This document shows positions 7,293 to 15,011 of a stretch of DNA of 48,151 nt, one piece after another. Each line of letters opens with the position of its first letter. Position 1 is the stretch's first letter. Made by a program: the position numbers and the translations under genes. The stretch is from Prauserella muralis (lineage in GTDB: Bacteria > Actinomycetota > Actinomycetes > Mycobacteriales > Pseudonocardiaceae): the NCBI RefSeq assembly GCF_003202285.1, contig NZ_MASW01000016.1:1-48151 (forward strand). Direction: 5' to 3'. A model generated the notes under the pieces. The model was given only the letters and a program-made list of their open reading frames with translations, had not been told where the DNA came from and made no database searches.

Positions 7293-9478
7293 CCAGCGCC
7301 GCAGCCGCGCCCCGTCGCGGCGGGCCGGTGCCCCCGGACGCCCCGGTCCTGGCCACCCGCCCCCTGCGCCCCGGCACCGACCTGGATGGCACGTCCCGGT
7401 TCGCCGACGACGTGTGGGACCTCGACGCGGCCAACCATCAGGTCCACACCCGACGGTGGATCCTGAACTTCCCCACTCTGCCGGCGGCGTTCCGCCCGGT
7501 CGCCAAGGAACTATTCTACGCCCTGCTGGCCGGCGAACCCCCACCGGGGGAGACCCGCAGCTCGCTGGGCTCGATCCGCGGACGGTTCACCCAGGTGAAG
7601 AAGTTCCTCTGGTGGGCCGACCGGCGCGGCATTCGGGCCTTAGCCGACGTCACGGCCGACGACCTGCTCGCCTTCCACCACTGGCTCCAGTCTCAAGACC
7701 TCGGTCCCAGCCAGCGCGGCGCGCACCGAGGCGCGGTGCGGGCGTTCTGGCTCTACCGTCATGTCCTGCACAGTGACGCTCTGCCGCTGGATCCATCGCG
7801 GATCGAGGAGTGGACCAGCGACAACTCCAAACCGGCCCGTCGCAGCGAGAACCGCACCGACCGTATCCCCGAACAGGTGATCAGCCCGCTGCTGGTGTGG
7901 GCGCTGCGGTGGGTCAGCGACTTCGCCCCGGACGTGGTGGCCGCCCGTGCCGAATGGTGGCCGCTGTACATTGAGGGGCGGCGGCGCAGCGCACTGGGAC
8001 GCCGCGGACAGCCACCGATCATCGACCGGGCCAAGCGGGCCGAGACTCGGGAACGGCTGCGCACGCTGCTGGCCAACTACCGCGCCGCCGGTCGGCCGTT
8101 GCCCGGTAACGCCGACGGGCAGGTCAACGAGCACCACCTGGCCCGCCAGATCGGCCGGTACCGGTCCGCGTTTCGCTATCCCACCACCAGCGCGATGATC
8201 AGCGAGGCAGTGGCCGAACTCGGGATCGCCGACGACACCTACCTCATCACCCCGGTCCGCGCCCAGGTGCACGGTCGGCCGTGGCTGGCCCGTATCCGGT
8301 TCGCCGACGTCCCGACGCTGACCCGGATGCTGGCCGCCGCCTGCTACGTGGTGATCGCCTACCTGTCCGGGATGCGGGACAGCGAGGTCAAGCACATGCG
8401 CCGCGGCTGCCTGACCCGCAAACGCGACCGCGACGGCGCTGTCGTGCGCCGCGTGGTCACCAGCCAGGCGTTCAAGGGCGAGGGCACGCCGACCGGGGTC
8501 CGGGCGACCTGGGTGGTCTCCGAGACGGTCGAGCACGCTGTCGCCGTGCTCGAACAGCTCCAGCCACCCGAGGTGGACTTTCTGTTCGCGCCGCTGCCCG
8601 GCTCCGCCGGGTACCGCTACGGCGACGCCGGCGATCCGCAGACCACGACCGCGACCAACCGGGTGCTCAACGCGTTCGTCGACTGGATCAACACCTACTG
8701 CGGCGCCCACGACCTGCCCGACATTATCCCGTTGGTGCGCAAGCAACGGTGGATGCTGTCCACCAGCCAGTTCCGCCGCACCCTGGCGTGGTTCATCGCC
8801 CGCCGTCCCGGTGGGTCCATCGCCGGGGCGATCCAGTACCGACACCACAGCATCCAGATGTTCGAGGGCTACGCCGGAACCTCCGACTCCGGGTTCCGCG
8901 CCGAGGTCGAGGCCGAGCAGACCCTCGAACGCGGCGAGCGCCTGCTGGCCATGATCGACGGCCACGAACACCACGACCTGCGCGGCCCCGCCGCCGGAGA
9001 AGCGCAGGCCCGGCTGGCCGAGTTCGGCCGCAAGGTCGCCTACGCCGGCTCCGTGGTCACCGACCCGAAACGCCTCGCCAAGATCATGAAACGGGACGAC
9101 CCGAAGATCTATTTCGGAGAGTTCGTCACGTGCGTGCACAACCCCGCCAAGGCGCTGTGCCGACGCAAGCTCGCCCTGGACGGAAGAACCGCGCTGCCGG
9201 ACCTCGGTGATTGTCAGCCGTTGCGGTGCCGCAACGTCGCGTTGACGCCAGACAACCTGGCCGCCCTCGCCACCCAGTTGTCCACTCTGGACACCATCCT
9301 GGAGTCATCTGAGGTTCTGGCGCCCTACGTCGCGCACCGGCTCGAACAGCAGCGTTGCGACCTGGCCGCGCTGCTGGCCGCCGCCGGCCACGATCCCCAG
9401 CAGCACCCCGATCAGCGGTGCATTCCGGGGCAGCACAAGGCTGTCGACGCCGTCAGCGGCTCCGAGGAGGTTCGGTGA
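7289..9478 (+). CDS. Large tyrosine recombinase, third of the trio (TnpB-like)
   Basis: This 729-residue protein is recognised as a phage-type integrase of the long TnpB class. The catalytic region includes AYLSGMRDSEVKHM (Arg box), a Lys-containing FKGEG stretch, TSQFRRTLAWFIARR as the box II equivalent with Gln in place of the first His, YRHHSIQMFEGYAGTS with His and the probable nucleophile Tyr, and about 200 further residues with Cys pairs (FVTCVHNPAKALC, DCQPLRC). The start was set at the GTG overlapping the previous stop (7289); an in-frame extension to 7148 would merely read the preceding gene in another frame. Tn554 needs both TnpA and TnpB for transposition, so I infer cooperation with the 506-residue protein. 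Confidence 0.75.
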   Translation: MTSAAAAPRRGGPVPPDAPVLATRPLRPGTDLDGTSRFADDVWDLDAANHQVHTRRWILNFPTLPAAFRPVAKELFYALLAGEPPPGETRSSLGSIRGRFTQVKKFLWWADRRGIRALADVTADDLLAFHHWLQSQDLGPSQRGAHRGAVRAFWLYRHVLHSDALPLDPSRIEEWTSDNSKPARRSENRTDRIPEQVISPLLVWALRWVSDFAPDVVAARAEWWPLYIEGRRRSALGRRGQPPIIDRAKRAETRERLRTLLANYRAAGRPLPGNADGQVNEHHLARQIGRYRSAFRYPTTSAMISEAVAELGIADDTYLITPVRAQVHGRPWLARIRFADVPTLTRMLAAACYVVIAYLSGMRDSEVKHMRRGCLTRKRDRDGAVVRRVVTSQAFKGEGTPTGVRATWVVSETVEHAVAVLEQLQPPEVDFLFAPLPGSAGYRYGDAGDPQTTTATNRVLNAFVDWINTYCGAHDLPDIIPLVRKQRWMLSTSQFRRTLAWFIARRPGGSIAGAIQYRHHSIQMFEGYAGTSDSGFRAEVEAEQTLERGERLLAMIDGHEHHDLRGPAAGEAQARLAEFGRKVAYAGSVVTDPKRLAKIMKRDDPKIYFGEFVTCVHNPAKALCRRKLALDGRTALPDLGDCQPLRCRNVALTPDNLAALATQLSTLDTILESSEVLAPYVAHRLEQQRCDLAALLAAAGHDPQQHPDQRCIPGQHKAVDAVSGSEEVR

Positions 9479-9903
9479 GCACCAGGTCACTGCCCAGCGA
9501 AGACCAGGTCCGCGCAGCGGCCGAGGAACTGCTCGCCGCCCAGCGCGAGGGCGGGGCCTACCCGACGGTCACCGCCCTGGCCAAACGGTTCGACCTCAAC
9601 CGCACCACCTTCTACCGGCACTTCGCCGCAGCCGCGGAAGCCATGCTGGACGCCGCCCAGCAACAGCACACCGACGAGCGGAAACGACACCGGCCGGTCC
9701 GATCCGACGACGACCGAGACCGTGCACTGCGGCGCCTGCGGAACGAGAACGACAACCTGCGCAAGCACGTGGAAATCTACGAAGAGCACCTGCGGATGCT
9801 CACCACCGAGAACGCCCGCCTGCGGGACCAACTCCAGCGCCAAGCCGGGGTGACCGACCTCGCTGGCCGACGGCCGCCAACTACCAGAGGTGGAAACACC
9901 TAG
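9475..9903 (+). CDS. TnpC-like HTH/coiled-coil accessory protein (DUF6262-type)
   Basis: This 142-residue protein has an N-terminal TetR-like helix-turn-helix (about 10-52, with TVTALAKRFDLNRTTFYRHF) and a C-terminal coiled coil (about 78-120, rich in Arg, Glu, Asn and Leu). In Tn554 the small TnpC influences the frequency and orientation of transposition. Size, position as last gene of the operon and architecture fit that role. The GTG at 9475 overlaps the previous stop; a longer reading to 9355 only covers the preceding gene. Confidence 0.65.
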   Translation: MSTRSLPSEDQVRAAAEELLAAQREGGAYPTVTALAKRFDLNRTTFYRHFAAAAEAMLDAAQQQHTDERKRHRPVRSDDDRDRALRRLRNENDNLRKHVEIYEEHLRMLTTENARLRDQLQRQAGVTDLAGRRPPTTRGGNT

Positions 9904-9925
9904 CGCGGCCGTTGTCTGTTCATGA

Positions 9926-9943
9926 CCGTGCAAATATGCACGG
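9926..9943. repeat. Inverted repeat after the recombinase operon
   Basis: CCGTGCA (9926-9932) and TGCACGG (9937-9943) form perfect 7-bp arms around AATA, 23 bp after the TnpC-like stop. There is no U-run. It could be a weak terminator or the right recombination site of the cassette. Confidence 0.4.
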
Positions 9944-10054
9944 ATGCCGACGCCCTGCGCAGAGCAGGATCGTTGCGACCGGCTCCAGCTACATCGAGCG
10001 GCGGCTCGGACGTGGGCATCGTCAGAGTCCGACGGGCTGCTGGCCTGATCACAA

Positions 10055-10068
10055 GGGACTTTGTGCCC
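10055..10068 (+). promoter_or_regulatory. DosR-like binding box
   Basis: GGGACTTTGTGCCC matches 11 of 14 positions of the GGGACTWWAGTCCC core of the mycobacterial DosR/DevR box. It lies 63 bp before the ATG of the Rv0079 homologue, a gene that belongs to the DosR regulon in M. tuberculosis. The position suits an activator site. The assignment rests on similarity and context. Confidence 0.5.
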
Positions 10069-10105
10069 TAGCCGATCGGAGCAGCACAGCCGAAAATTGT
10101 CGCGA

Positions 10106-10121
10106 TTGCAGAATTTCGCAA
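10106..10121. promoter_or_regulatory. ArsR-type operator, copy 1
   Basis: TTGCAGAATTTCGCAA is a dyad of the form TTGC-N8-GCAA with a central AATT. It sits 10 bp before the ATG of the Rv0079 homologue and downstream of the DosR-like box, the usual place for a repressor. The same 16-bp frame recurs at 14951-14966 and 22791-22806. Confidence 0.55.
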
Positions 10122-10131
10122 CTAGCAAGGC

Positions 10132-10953
10132 ATGCAAGTGATGGGCCGCTTGTGGCGTGGCTGTCAGGACAGCGGGAGGTCTGGGTTGGGCCAGGGGATA
10201 GCGCGCGATGCCATCGTGGTGCAGACCGTGGGTGAGGTGCTGGATGGTGCGCGTGAGTACGCGCGCAGGCAGATCGCGGCCTTTGCCCGGCGCCTGCGAG
10301 AGCCGTTGACGTCCGCCAGGCTCAAGCTCACGGTGTTGACCCGTCCGAGCGTGCCGTGGCCGGCGCTCGTGCAGGCCAACCTGGTGCTGGATGGGCAACC
10401 AATCCGGGCCCAGGTGGCGGCAAGGTTTGTCCAGGAAGCGAGCCGGTATGTGCGGGCGCGGTTGGGTGCGCAGGTGGCACGGTTGGCCAGCCCAAATGTG
10501 CCGAGGGCGTGGCCTGCGGAGGGCGGGTCGCGCATCGTCCCGGTGCCGCGCCCGGTCGGGCAGCGCGAGATCGCGCGGTGCAAGTGTCATCCGCTGGAGG
10601 AGTGCACGCCGGATCGTGCGGCACTGGTGATGGACGTGATGGACTACGACTTCCACCTGTTCGTCGATGCCGAGACCGGGCAGGACAGCGTGATCTACCG
10701 GGTCGGCCCGACCGGCTACCGGCTTGCTCGCGTGTCGAGGGTGGCGCCGCCGTCGGCGCCGACGTCGGTGCCGCTGACGATCAATGTGCATCCGGTGCCG
10801 GAGTTGACGCCGGAACAGGCGGTGCAGCGACTGGATGCCACGGAGTTGCCATTCCGGTTCTTCCGTGACACCGCCACCGGCCGGGGCGCTGTGCTGTATC
10901 GGCGTTACGACGGCCACTACGGCTTGATCGCCCCGGAGCGGGACGGTGGGTAA
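10132..10953 (+). CDS. Dormancy-associated ribosome factor (Rv0079/DATIN-like)
   Basis: This 273-residue protein is the same length as I recall for M. tuberculosis Rv0079, a dormancy-associated translation inhibitor. A weak S30AE/HPF-like domain lies at about 28-125. The second half has two related segments: MDYDFHLFVDAETGQDSVIYR (about 165-185) and LPFRFFRDTATGRGAVLYRRYDG (about 240-262). Both resemble the C-terminal dimerisation fold of long ribosome-hibernation factors. It should bind ribosomes and slow translation under hypoxia. The ATG at 10132 follows a weak AAGG; ATG at 10141 or GTG near 10216 are possible starts. Its stop overlaps the next gene by 8 bp. A DosR-like box and an ArsR-type operator precede it. 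Confidence 0.75.
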   Translation: MQVMGRLWRGCQDSGRSGLGQGIARDAIVVQTVGEVLDGAREYARRQIAAFARRLREPLTSARLKLTVLTRPSVPWPALVQANLVLDGQPIRAQVAARFVQEASRYVRARLGAQVARLASPNVPRAWPAEGGSRIVPVPRPVGQREIARCKCHPLEECTPDRAALVMDVMDYDFHLFVDAETGQDSVIYRVGPTGYRLARVSRVAPPSAPTSVPLTINVHPVPELTPEQAVQRLDATELPFRFFRDTATGRGAVLYRRYDGHYGLIAPERDGG

Positions 10954-11410
10954 TGAGCCGCGTCAGCTGAAGGAGCTGACGAAGGAGGAGTCGCTTCGGC
11001 TGCTGGGCAGCGTGTCCTTCGGCAGGGTGGTGTTCTCACAGAACGCGCTGCCGGCCGCGAGGCCGGTGAACCATCTCGTCGACAACGGCGCGGTCATCAT
11101 CCGGACGCACCTGGGCGCGGCGGTGCTGTCGGTGGTCGGGCAGGTTGTGGCCTACCAGGCCGACGCGATCGACGAGCGGGAGCATCTGGGGTGGAGCGTG
11201 ATCGTGACCGGCTACGCCCGACTCATCAGGGACGCGGGCGACGTGGCGCGCTACGAGCGGCTGCTGCGTCCGTGGGTGAGCGGCGAGATGGACCAGGTCA
11301 TCCGCATCCACCCCGAGCTGGTAACCGGGTACGAGCTGGTGGACGGCGCGGCGGAGTCGCCGAGCCGGGTCAGCGGAGCTGGTGGCGCTCGCAGGTCTCG
11401 CACCAGGTGA
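10946..11410 (+). CDS. Pyridoxamine-phosphate-oxidase-fold flavoprotein (Rv0080-like)
   Basis: This 154-residue protein has the split-barrel signature of small PPOX-family proteins: an N-terminal LLGSVSFGRVVFSQ, the strand motif ARPVNHLVDNGAVIIRT, and a later GWSVIVTGYARLI. Such proteins bind FMN or F420, and many reduce or sense small molecules. Size and position right after the Rv0079 homologue match Rv0080 of the M. tuberculosis hypoxia locus. The GTG at 10946 overlaps the previous stop by 8 bp, so the two are coupled. The C-terminal 14 residues are basic and overlap the convergent small gene ending at 11370. The substrate is unknown. Confidence 0.7.
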   Translation: MGNEPRQLKELTKEESLRLLGSVSFGRVVFSQNALPAARPVNHLVDNGAVIIRTHLGAAVLSVVGQVVAYQADAIDEREHLGWSVIVTGYARLIRDAGDVARYERLLRPWVSGEMDQVIRIHPELVTGYELVDGAAESPSRVSGAGGARRSRTR

Positions 11411-11555
11411 GCCGGTGCATGGCGCTGGGCGGGGAGTCGGCTTCCTCGACCACGTAGGTGACGATGGCTGCGCAGGCCGCGTCGCAAACCTCACACCAGA
11501 CGTCGGCCTCGGTATGCAGGACCACGATCCGCAGGCAGATCACCGGAAGCGTCAT
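11370..11555 (-). CDS. Small CxxC protein, probably zinc-binding
   Basis: This 61-residue protein has two Cys pairs, CEVC (21-24) and CETC (52-55), an extra Cys28, and a C-terminal His. That is enough for one tetrahedral zinc site. The ATG at 11555 is set by a strong ribosome site, GGAGGTGA, six bases upstream. The gene lies after pckG on the same strand and its 3' end overlaps the convergent PPOX gene by 41 bp. I do not recognise the family. Small CxxC proteins often act as redox-sensitive or DNA/RNA-binding adaptors, but no function can be read here. Confidence 0.55.
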   Translation of the reverse strand: MTLPVICLRIVVLHTEADVWCEVCDAACAAIVTYVVEEADSPPSAMHRLTWCETCERHQLR

Positions 11556-11659
11556 GTGCCTCACCTCCGCCGCCCGTGCCGATCCCGACGTGCTGACTCC
11601 CATGGTGCTCGCGTTGCCGGTGGTGGGGCCTATGTCGCGGCCTGCCACCGGCGTGCGGT

Positions 11660-13474
11660 TCAGGCGAGACGGTGTTTGAGCGCTTCGAGTTCGTCATGCA
11701 GCGAACTGGGCAGCTTGTCACCGATCGTGGCGAACCACTGTTCGATCAGCGGGATCTCGGCCTGCCACTCGTCGTGGTCGACCTTGAGGGCGGCCTGGAT
11801 GTCCTCGATCGGCGTGTCCAGTCCGTCCAGATCAAGGGCGCTCGCTCCAGGCACGTACCCGATCGCGGTGTGGAACGCGGTGCCGTGGCCTTCGATGCGT
11901 TCGATGGCCCACTTGAGCACGCGGGCGTTCTCGCTGAACCCCGGCCAAAGGAAGCGGCCGTCCTCGCCGCGGCGGAACCAGTTGACGTAGAAGATCTTCG
12001 GCAGCTTCGCGGTGTCGGCGTGTTTGCCGGTGTCGATCCAGTGCTGGAAGTAATCCCCGGCGTGGTAGCCGATGAACGGCAGCATCGCCATTGGATCCCG
12101 CCGTACGACACCGACCTGACCGGTCGCCGCGGCCGTGGTCTCCGACGAGAGGGTGGCGCCCAGGAACACGCCGTGTTGCCAGTCTCGGGACTCGACCACG
12201 AGCGGGATAGTGGTGGCCCGCCGGCCGCCGAAGAAGATCGCGGAGATCGGTACACCGTTCGGGTCGTCCCATTCGGGCGCCGTGATGGGGCATTGCGCGA
12301 TCGGGGTGCAGTAGCGGGAGTTGGGGTGGGAGGTGAACTCGTCGCTGGCCAGCGTCCAGTGTTCACGTTTCCACGTGGTGAGGTGGTCGGGCGGTGCCTC
12401 GGAGTAGCCCTCCCACCAGACGTCGCCGTCGTCGGTGAGCGCCACATTGGTGAAGATCGAGTTGCCTTGGTACAGGGTGCGCATCGCGTTGGGGTTGGTC
12501 TTCCACCCGGTGCCGGGAGCGACACCGAAGAACCCGTTCTCTGGGTTGACCGCGTAGAGCCGTCCGTCCTCGCCGAAGCGCATCCAGGCGATGTCGTCGC
12601 CCAGGGTCTCGACCTTCCAGCCGGGGATGCTGGGCTCCAGCATGGCCAGGTTGGTCTTGCCGCACGAACTGGGGAACGCGGCGGCGATGTAGTGCACCCT
12701 CTGCTCGGGCGAGGTGAGTTTGAGGATCAGCATGTGCTCGGCCAGCCAGCCTTCCTGGCGGGCGATGACCGAAGCGATGCGCAGTGAGTAGCACTTCTTG
12801 CCGAGCAGGGCGTTGCCGCCGTAGCCGGAGCCGTAGCTCCAGATCATCCGTTCCTCGGGGAACTGGGTGATGTACTTCGTCGTGTCGCACGGCCACGGCA
12901 CGTCTTTCTGGCCCGGCTTGAGCGGGGCGCCGACCGAGTGCAGGCAGCGCACGAACTCCGCGTCCTCACCGAACAGCGCCAGGGCCTTGGTGCCCATGCG
13001 GGTCATGATGTGCATGGACACCACGACGTACTCGGAGTCGGTGATCTCCACCCCGAGCATGGGTTTCTCGGCGGTGAGTGGTCCCATGCAGAACGGGATC
13101 ACGTACATGGTGCGGCCGGCCATGCTGCCCCTGTAGTGCTCGGTCATGACGACCTTCATGTCGACCGGGTCCATCCAGTTGTTGGTCGGCCCCGCGTCGG
13201 CCTCATCGCGCGAGCATATGAACGTGCGCTCCTCGACGCGGGCGACGTCGTTGGGGTCCGAAGCGCACCAGAACGAGTTGAACTTCTTCTCCAGCCGCAC
13301 GAAGGTCCCGGCATCGACCAGCTTGTCGGTCAACGTCCGCCACTCCTCGGCCGAGCCGTCACACCACACCACCTTCTCCGGGGTAGTCAGCTCGGCGACC
13401 TGGCGGACCCAGGTCAGCAGGCGCTGGTGGGTGGTGGGTGCCTGGTCCAAGCCGGGAATGGTGGCTGCGGTCAT
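11660..13474 (-). CDS. pckG: Phosphoenolpyruvate carboxykinase (GTP)
   Basis: This 604-residue protein, the usual size of GTP-dependent PEPCK, interconverts oxaloacetate and phosphoenolpyruvate. The family P-loop FPSSCGKTN is at 267-275 with the reactive Cys271. [19 protein letters not shown] (114-132) and the nucleotide/metal region GDDIAWM are also present. It is the last gene of a minus-strand operon after a small protein, an ArsR regulator and a malic-enzyme-like protein (39-bp gap). In mycobacteria PEPCK supports gluconeogenesis and can run toward oxaloacetate under low oxygen. Placement beside a hypoxia-type hyc operon suggests redox or carbon balancing at the PEP-oxaloacetate-pyruvate node. 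A second, housekeeping pckG elsewhere in the genome would be worth looking for. Confidence 0.95.
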   Translation of the reverse strand: MTAATIPGLDQAPTTHQRLLTWVRQVAELTTPEKVVWCDGSAEEWRTLTDKLVDAGTFVRLEKKFNSFWCASDPNDVARVEERTFICSRDEADAGPTNNWMDPVDMKVVMTEHYRGSMAGRTMYVIPFCMGPLTAEKPMLGVEITDSEYVVVSMHIMTRMGTKALALFGEDAEFVRCLHSVGAPLKPGQKDVPWPCDTTKYITQFPEERMIWSYGSGYGGNALLGKKCYSLRIASVIARQEGWLAEHMLILKLTSPEQRVHYIAAAFPSSCGKTNLAMLEPSIPGWKVETLGDDIAWMRFGEDGRLYAVNPENGFFGVAPGTGWKTNPNAMRTLYQGNSIFTNVALTDDGDVWWEGYSEAPPDHLTTWKREHWTLASDEFTSHPNSRYCTPIAQCPITAPEWDDPNGVPISAIFFGGRRATTIPLVVESRDWQHGVFLGATLSSETTAAATGQVGVVRRDPMAMLPFIGYHAGDYFQHWIDTGKHADTAKLPKIFYVNWFRRGEDGRFLWPGFSENARVLKWAIERIEGHGTAFHTAIGYVPGASALDLDGLDTPIEDIQAALKVDHDEWQAEIPLIEQWFATIGDKLPSSLHDELEALKHRLA

Positions 13475-13513
13475 GGTCGTCTCCCTGCGGATGCTCCGGC
13501 GCTGGTGGGCCGG

Positions 13514-14341
13514 TCAGCCGAAACTGGTGTCGAAAGGGCGGTGAGTGGGCTGGCGGAGTGCCCGAGTCGCGGCGTCGGCGACTTGGTCGGCGAGAGCCGG
13601 GTCCGGTCCAGCCGGTAAGCGCTCGTCGGGTGGGGTGGCCATCACCAGCGCGAGCGCACAGGCGTGGTGGACCTCGACGTCCAGGCGCGCGCCAGGGATG
13701 TGGGTGAGTGCGCGGAGCAAGCCAGGCAGCGCGAGGAGCGGATCGCGTCCGCTCTCCGGTGCGAGCACCGTCGGTGTGGCATGCGCGGCGAGCGACTCCA
13801 GGTCGGCCGTACCGTCGAGGAGGTCGACGACGACATGCGCTCCCGCGGCGACGCGCCGCAACGGGAAGGCGAGCGCGTCGGCAGGGTTCCAGGTGGTGAT
13901 GTCGCCGACCCCGCAGACCATCAACAGCGGGCCCAGGATCGGCAGGGTGTCCGCACCGGCGATCACGACCTTGCTGGCCCGGGGCACGCGGCTGGCGCGG
14001 CTCAGAGTGGTCAGCAGCGCCGCCGTGAGGGCGATCGCGGTGGTGTCCTGATCGGTCAGGACGGGCCGCCCACCCGTCAGCGCCCGCACCTGACACGCGA
14101 ACTCGGGCCGCGCGTGCGGCAGGAAGATCGCACCGACGTCGGGCGGAAGGTCACGCAGTTCGGCCTCGACGTGCTGCGCGCCACCGGCATCCGGGCTCAG
14201 CACGCGGACCGGCAATCCGGCGAGGTGGTCGATCAGCGTCGCGTACCGGCGCACGATCGACTGCGCCGCGGCGCCGTCGGCAACGGCGCCGCCATCGCTC
14301 ACCACCGCCACCATGCGATCCGATCGTGCGTGAGCGGTCAC
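13514..14341 (-). CDS. Malic-enzyme-like NAD(P)-binding protein, shortened
   Basis: This 275-residue protein resembles the nucleotide-binding half of malic enzymes: PVLTDQDTTAIALTAALLTTL recalls the N/T-D-D-x-Q-G-T-A helix, followed by a Rossmann-type strand (KVVIAGADTLPILGPLLM). The end PDPALADQVADAATRAL also recalls the family. Typical malic enzymes are longer, and the usual catalytic Tyr/Lys region and the GxGxxG dinucleotide loop are not recognisable, so it may be a sensor or regulator rather than an active decarboxylase. The start is GTG at 14341, overlapping the ArsR stop by 4 bp; longer readings only cross the ArsR gene. It sits directly before pckG, linking it to the same C3/C4 node. 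Confidence 0.55.
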   Translation of the reverse strand: MTAHARSDRMVAVVSDGGAVADGAAAQSIVRRYATLIDHLAGLPVRVLSPDAGGAQHVEAELRDLPPDVGAIFLPHARPEFACQVRALTGGRPVLTDQDTTAIALTAALLTTLSRASRVPRASKVVIAGADTLPILGPLLMVCGVGDITTWNPADALAFPLRRVAAGAHVVVDLLDGTADLESLAAHATPTVLAPESGRDPLLALPGLLRALTHIPGARLDVEVHHACALALVMATPPDERLPAGPDPALADQVADAATRALRQPTHRPFDTSFG

Positions 14342-14673
14342 GAGGCATGCTCCAGGCGCAGTTCCGCCAGCAGCCGACCCTGCCCGAGCGTCCGATGGGC
14401 CAAGACCTGCCGTGCTGTCCGCAACAGATCGGTCACCTCGGCGGTACTCAGCGAGTACGCCACGGTGTTGCCGTCGCGTTGCGCGACGACCAGTCCGGTG
14501 CGGCGCAGGATCGCCAACTGCTGGGACAGCCGGGATGCCTCGATCGCGATCACATCCAGCAACTGCCGCACCGTCTTGGGGCCGTCGTCGAGCAGTTCGA
14601 GCACCCGGATGCGCACCGGGTGCCCCAGCGCGCGAAACAGTTCGGACTTCGCCTGCTCCAGCGGCACGCCCAT
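14338..14673 (-). CDS. ArsR-family winged-helix repressor (second copy)
   Basis: This 111-residue protein has the ArsR fold: FRALGHPVRIRVLELL, then the recognition segment ASRLSQQLAILRRTGLVVAQRDGNTVAYSL, and a C-terminal dimerisation helix. No Cys is present, so a classical metal-thiolate site is absent. It is a close relative of the regulator at 22279-22668. ATG at 14673 lies 2 bp after the small gene and its stop overlaps the malic-enzyme-like start. A 16-bp dyad in the upstream region (14951-14966) is a plausible autoregulatory operator. It probably controls the small protein, malic-like protein and pckG operon. Confidence 0.85.
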   Translation of the reverse strand: MGVPLEQAKSELFRALGHPVRIRVLELLDDGPKTVRQLLDVIAIEASRLSQQLAILRRTGLVVAQRDGNTVAYSLSTAEVTDLLRTARQVLAHRTLGQGRLLAELRLEHAS

Positions 14674-14675
14674 AG

Positions 14676-14882
14676 TCAGTCCCCGAGGGTCGCGGATTCC
14701 AGCACGGCCGGATCCACCCACTCGCCGGTGTCGATGCCGTGCCGGGCGGCCATGTCGAGCAGGTCCCGGATCCGCGCACCGTGCAGATGGACCTCGTAGT
14801 CGTGGCCGGCTCGCCGAGCCTGGTCCAGCGTCTTCAGACCGTCCGCGACCTGGCCGCGCAGCACCGCTTCGAACTCGCTCAT
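14676..14882 (-). CDS. Small hypothetical protein, first gene of the pckG operon
   Basis: This 68-residue protein is mostly helical and charged, without Cys or membrane segments; it contains RARIRD-like basic and acidic turns and ends in AVLESATLGD. The ATG at 14882 follows GTGAGG. It lies 2 bp before the ArsR gene, so it is cotranscribed and possibly coupled. I do not recognise it. A regulatory partner of the ArsR protein is possible but unsupported. Confidence 0.5.
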   Translation of the reverse strand: MSEFEAVLRGQVADGLKTLDQARRAGHDYEVHLHGARIRDLLDMAARHGIDTGEWVDPAVLESATLGD

Positions 14883-14950
14883 CGTCCTCACGTTCCTCGG
14901 GCGCGACACGGCACCACTCCAACTCGATGACGAATACATCATCTGCACAC

Positions 14951-14966
14951 TTAAAGAACTTCGCAA
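14951..14966. promoter_or_regulatory. ArsR-type operator, copy 2 (weaker)
   Basis: TTAAAGAACTTCGCAA matches the dyad at 10106-10121 at 13 of 16 positions, with the right half-site TTCGCAA intact. It lies 69 bp before the first gene of the ArsR-malic-pckG operon, in the 129-bp gap after hycE. Confidence 0.45.
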
Positions 14967-15011
14967 CTGCTGGATCGTGCGAGAAGGGCCACATGTGGCG
15001 GCCGTGTGTCG

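Larger units (their letters stand above)
3925..9943 (+). mobile_element. Tn554/RIT-like tyrosine-recombinase cassette (three recombinases plus TnpC-like protein)
   Basis: Four genes overlap by 4 bp each (GTGA junctions at 5442, 7289 and 9475), so they form one translationally coupled operon. Their sizes (506, 616, 729 and 142 residues) and order recall Tn554 tnpA-tnpB-tnpC, with an extra recombinase as in recombinase-in-trio elements. The segment between the IS256 remnant and the first gene (3793-3924) holds no gene. I could not identify matching end repeats, so the limits given are the operon plus the downstream inverted repeat. Confidence 0.6.
9944..10131 (+). promoter_or_regulatory. Control region of the Rv0079/Rv0080-like pair
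   Basis: No gene is visible here. It holds a DosR-like box at 10055-10068 and an ArsR-type dyad at 10106-10121, both listed separately. A 5-bp CGGAC/GTCCG inverted pair also occurs near 10005-10032. Confidence 0.5.

Noticed and set aside
14342-14779. Upstream extension of the malic-enzyme-like frame
   Set aside because: It runs antiphase through the well-recognised ArsR gene; the GTGA overlap gives a natural start.
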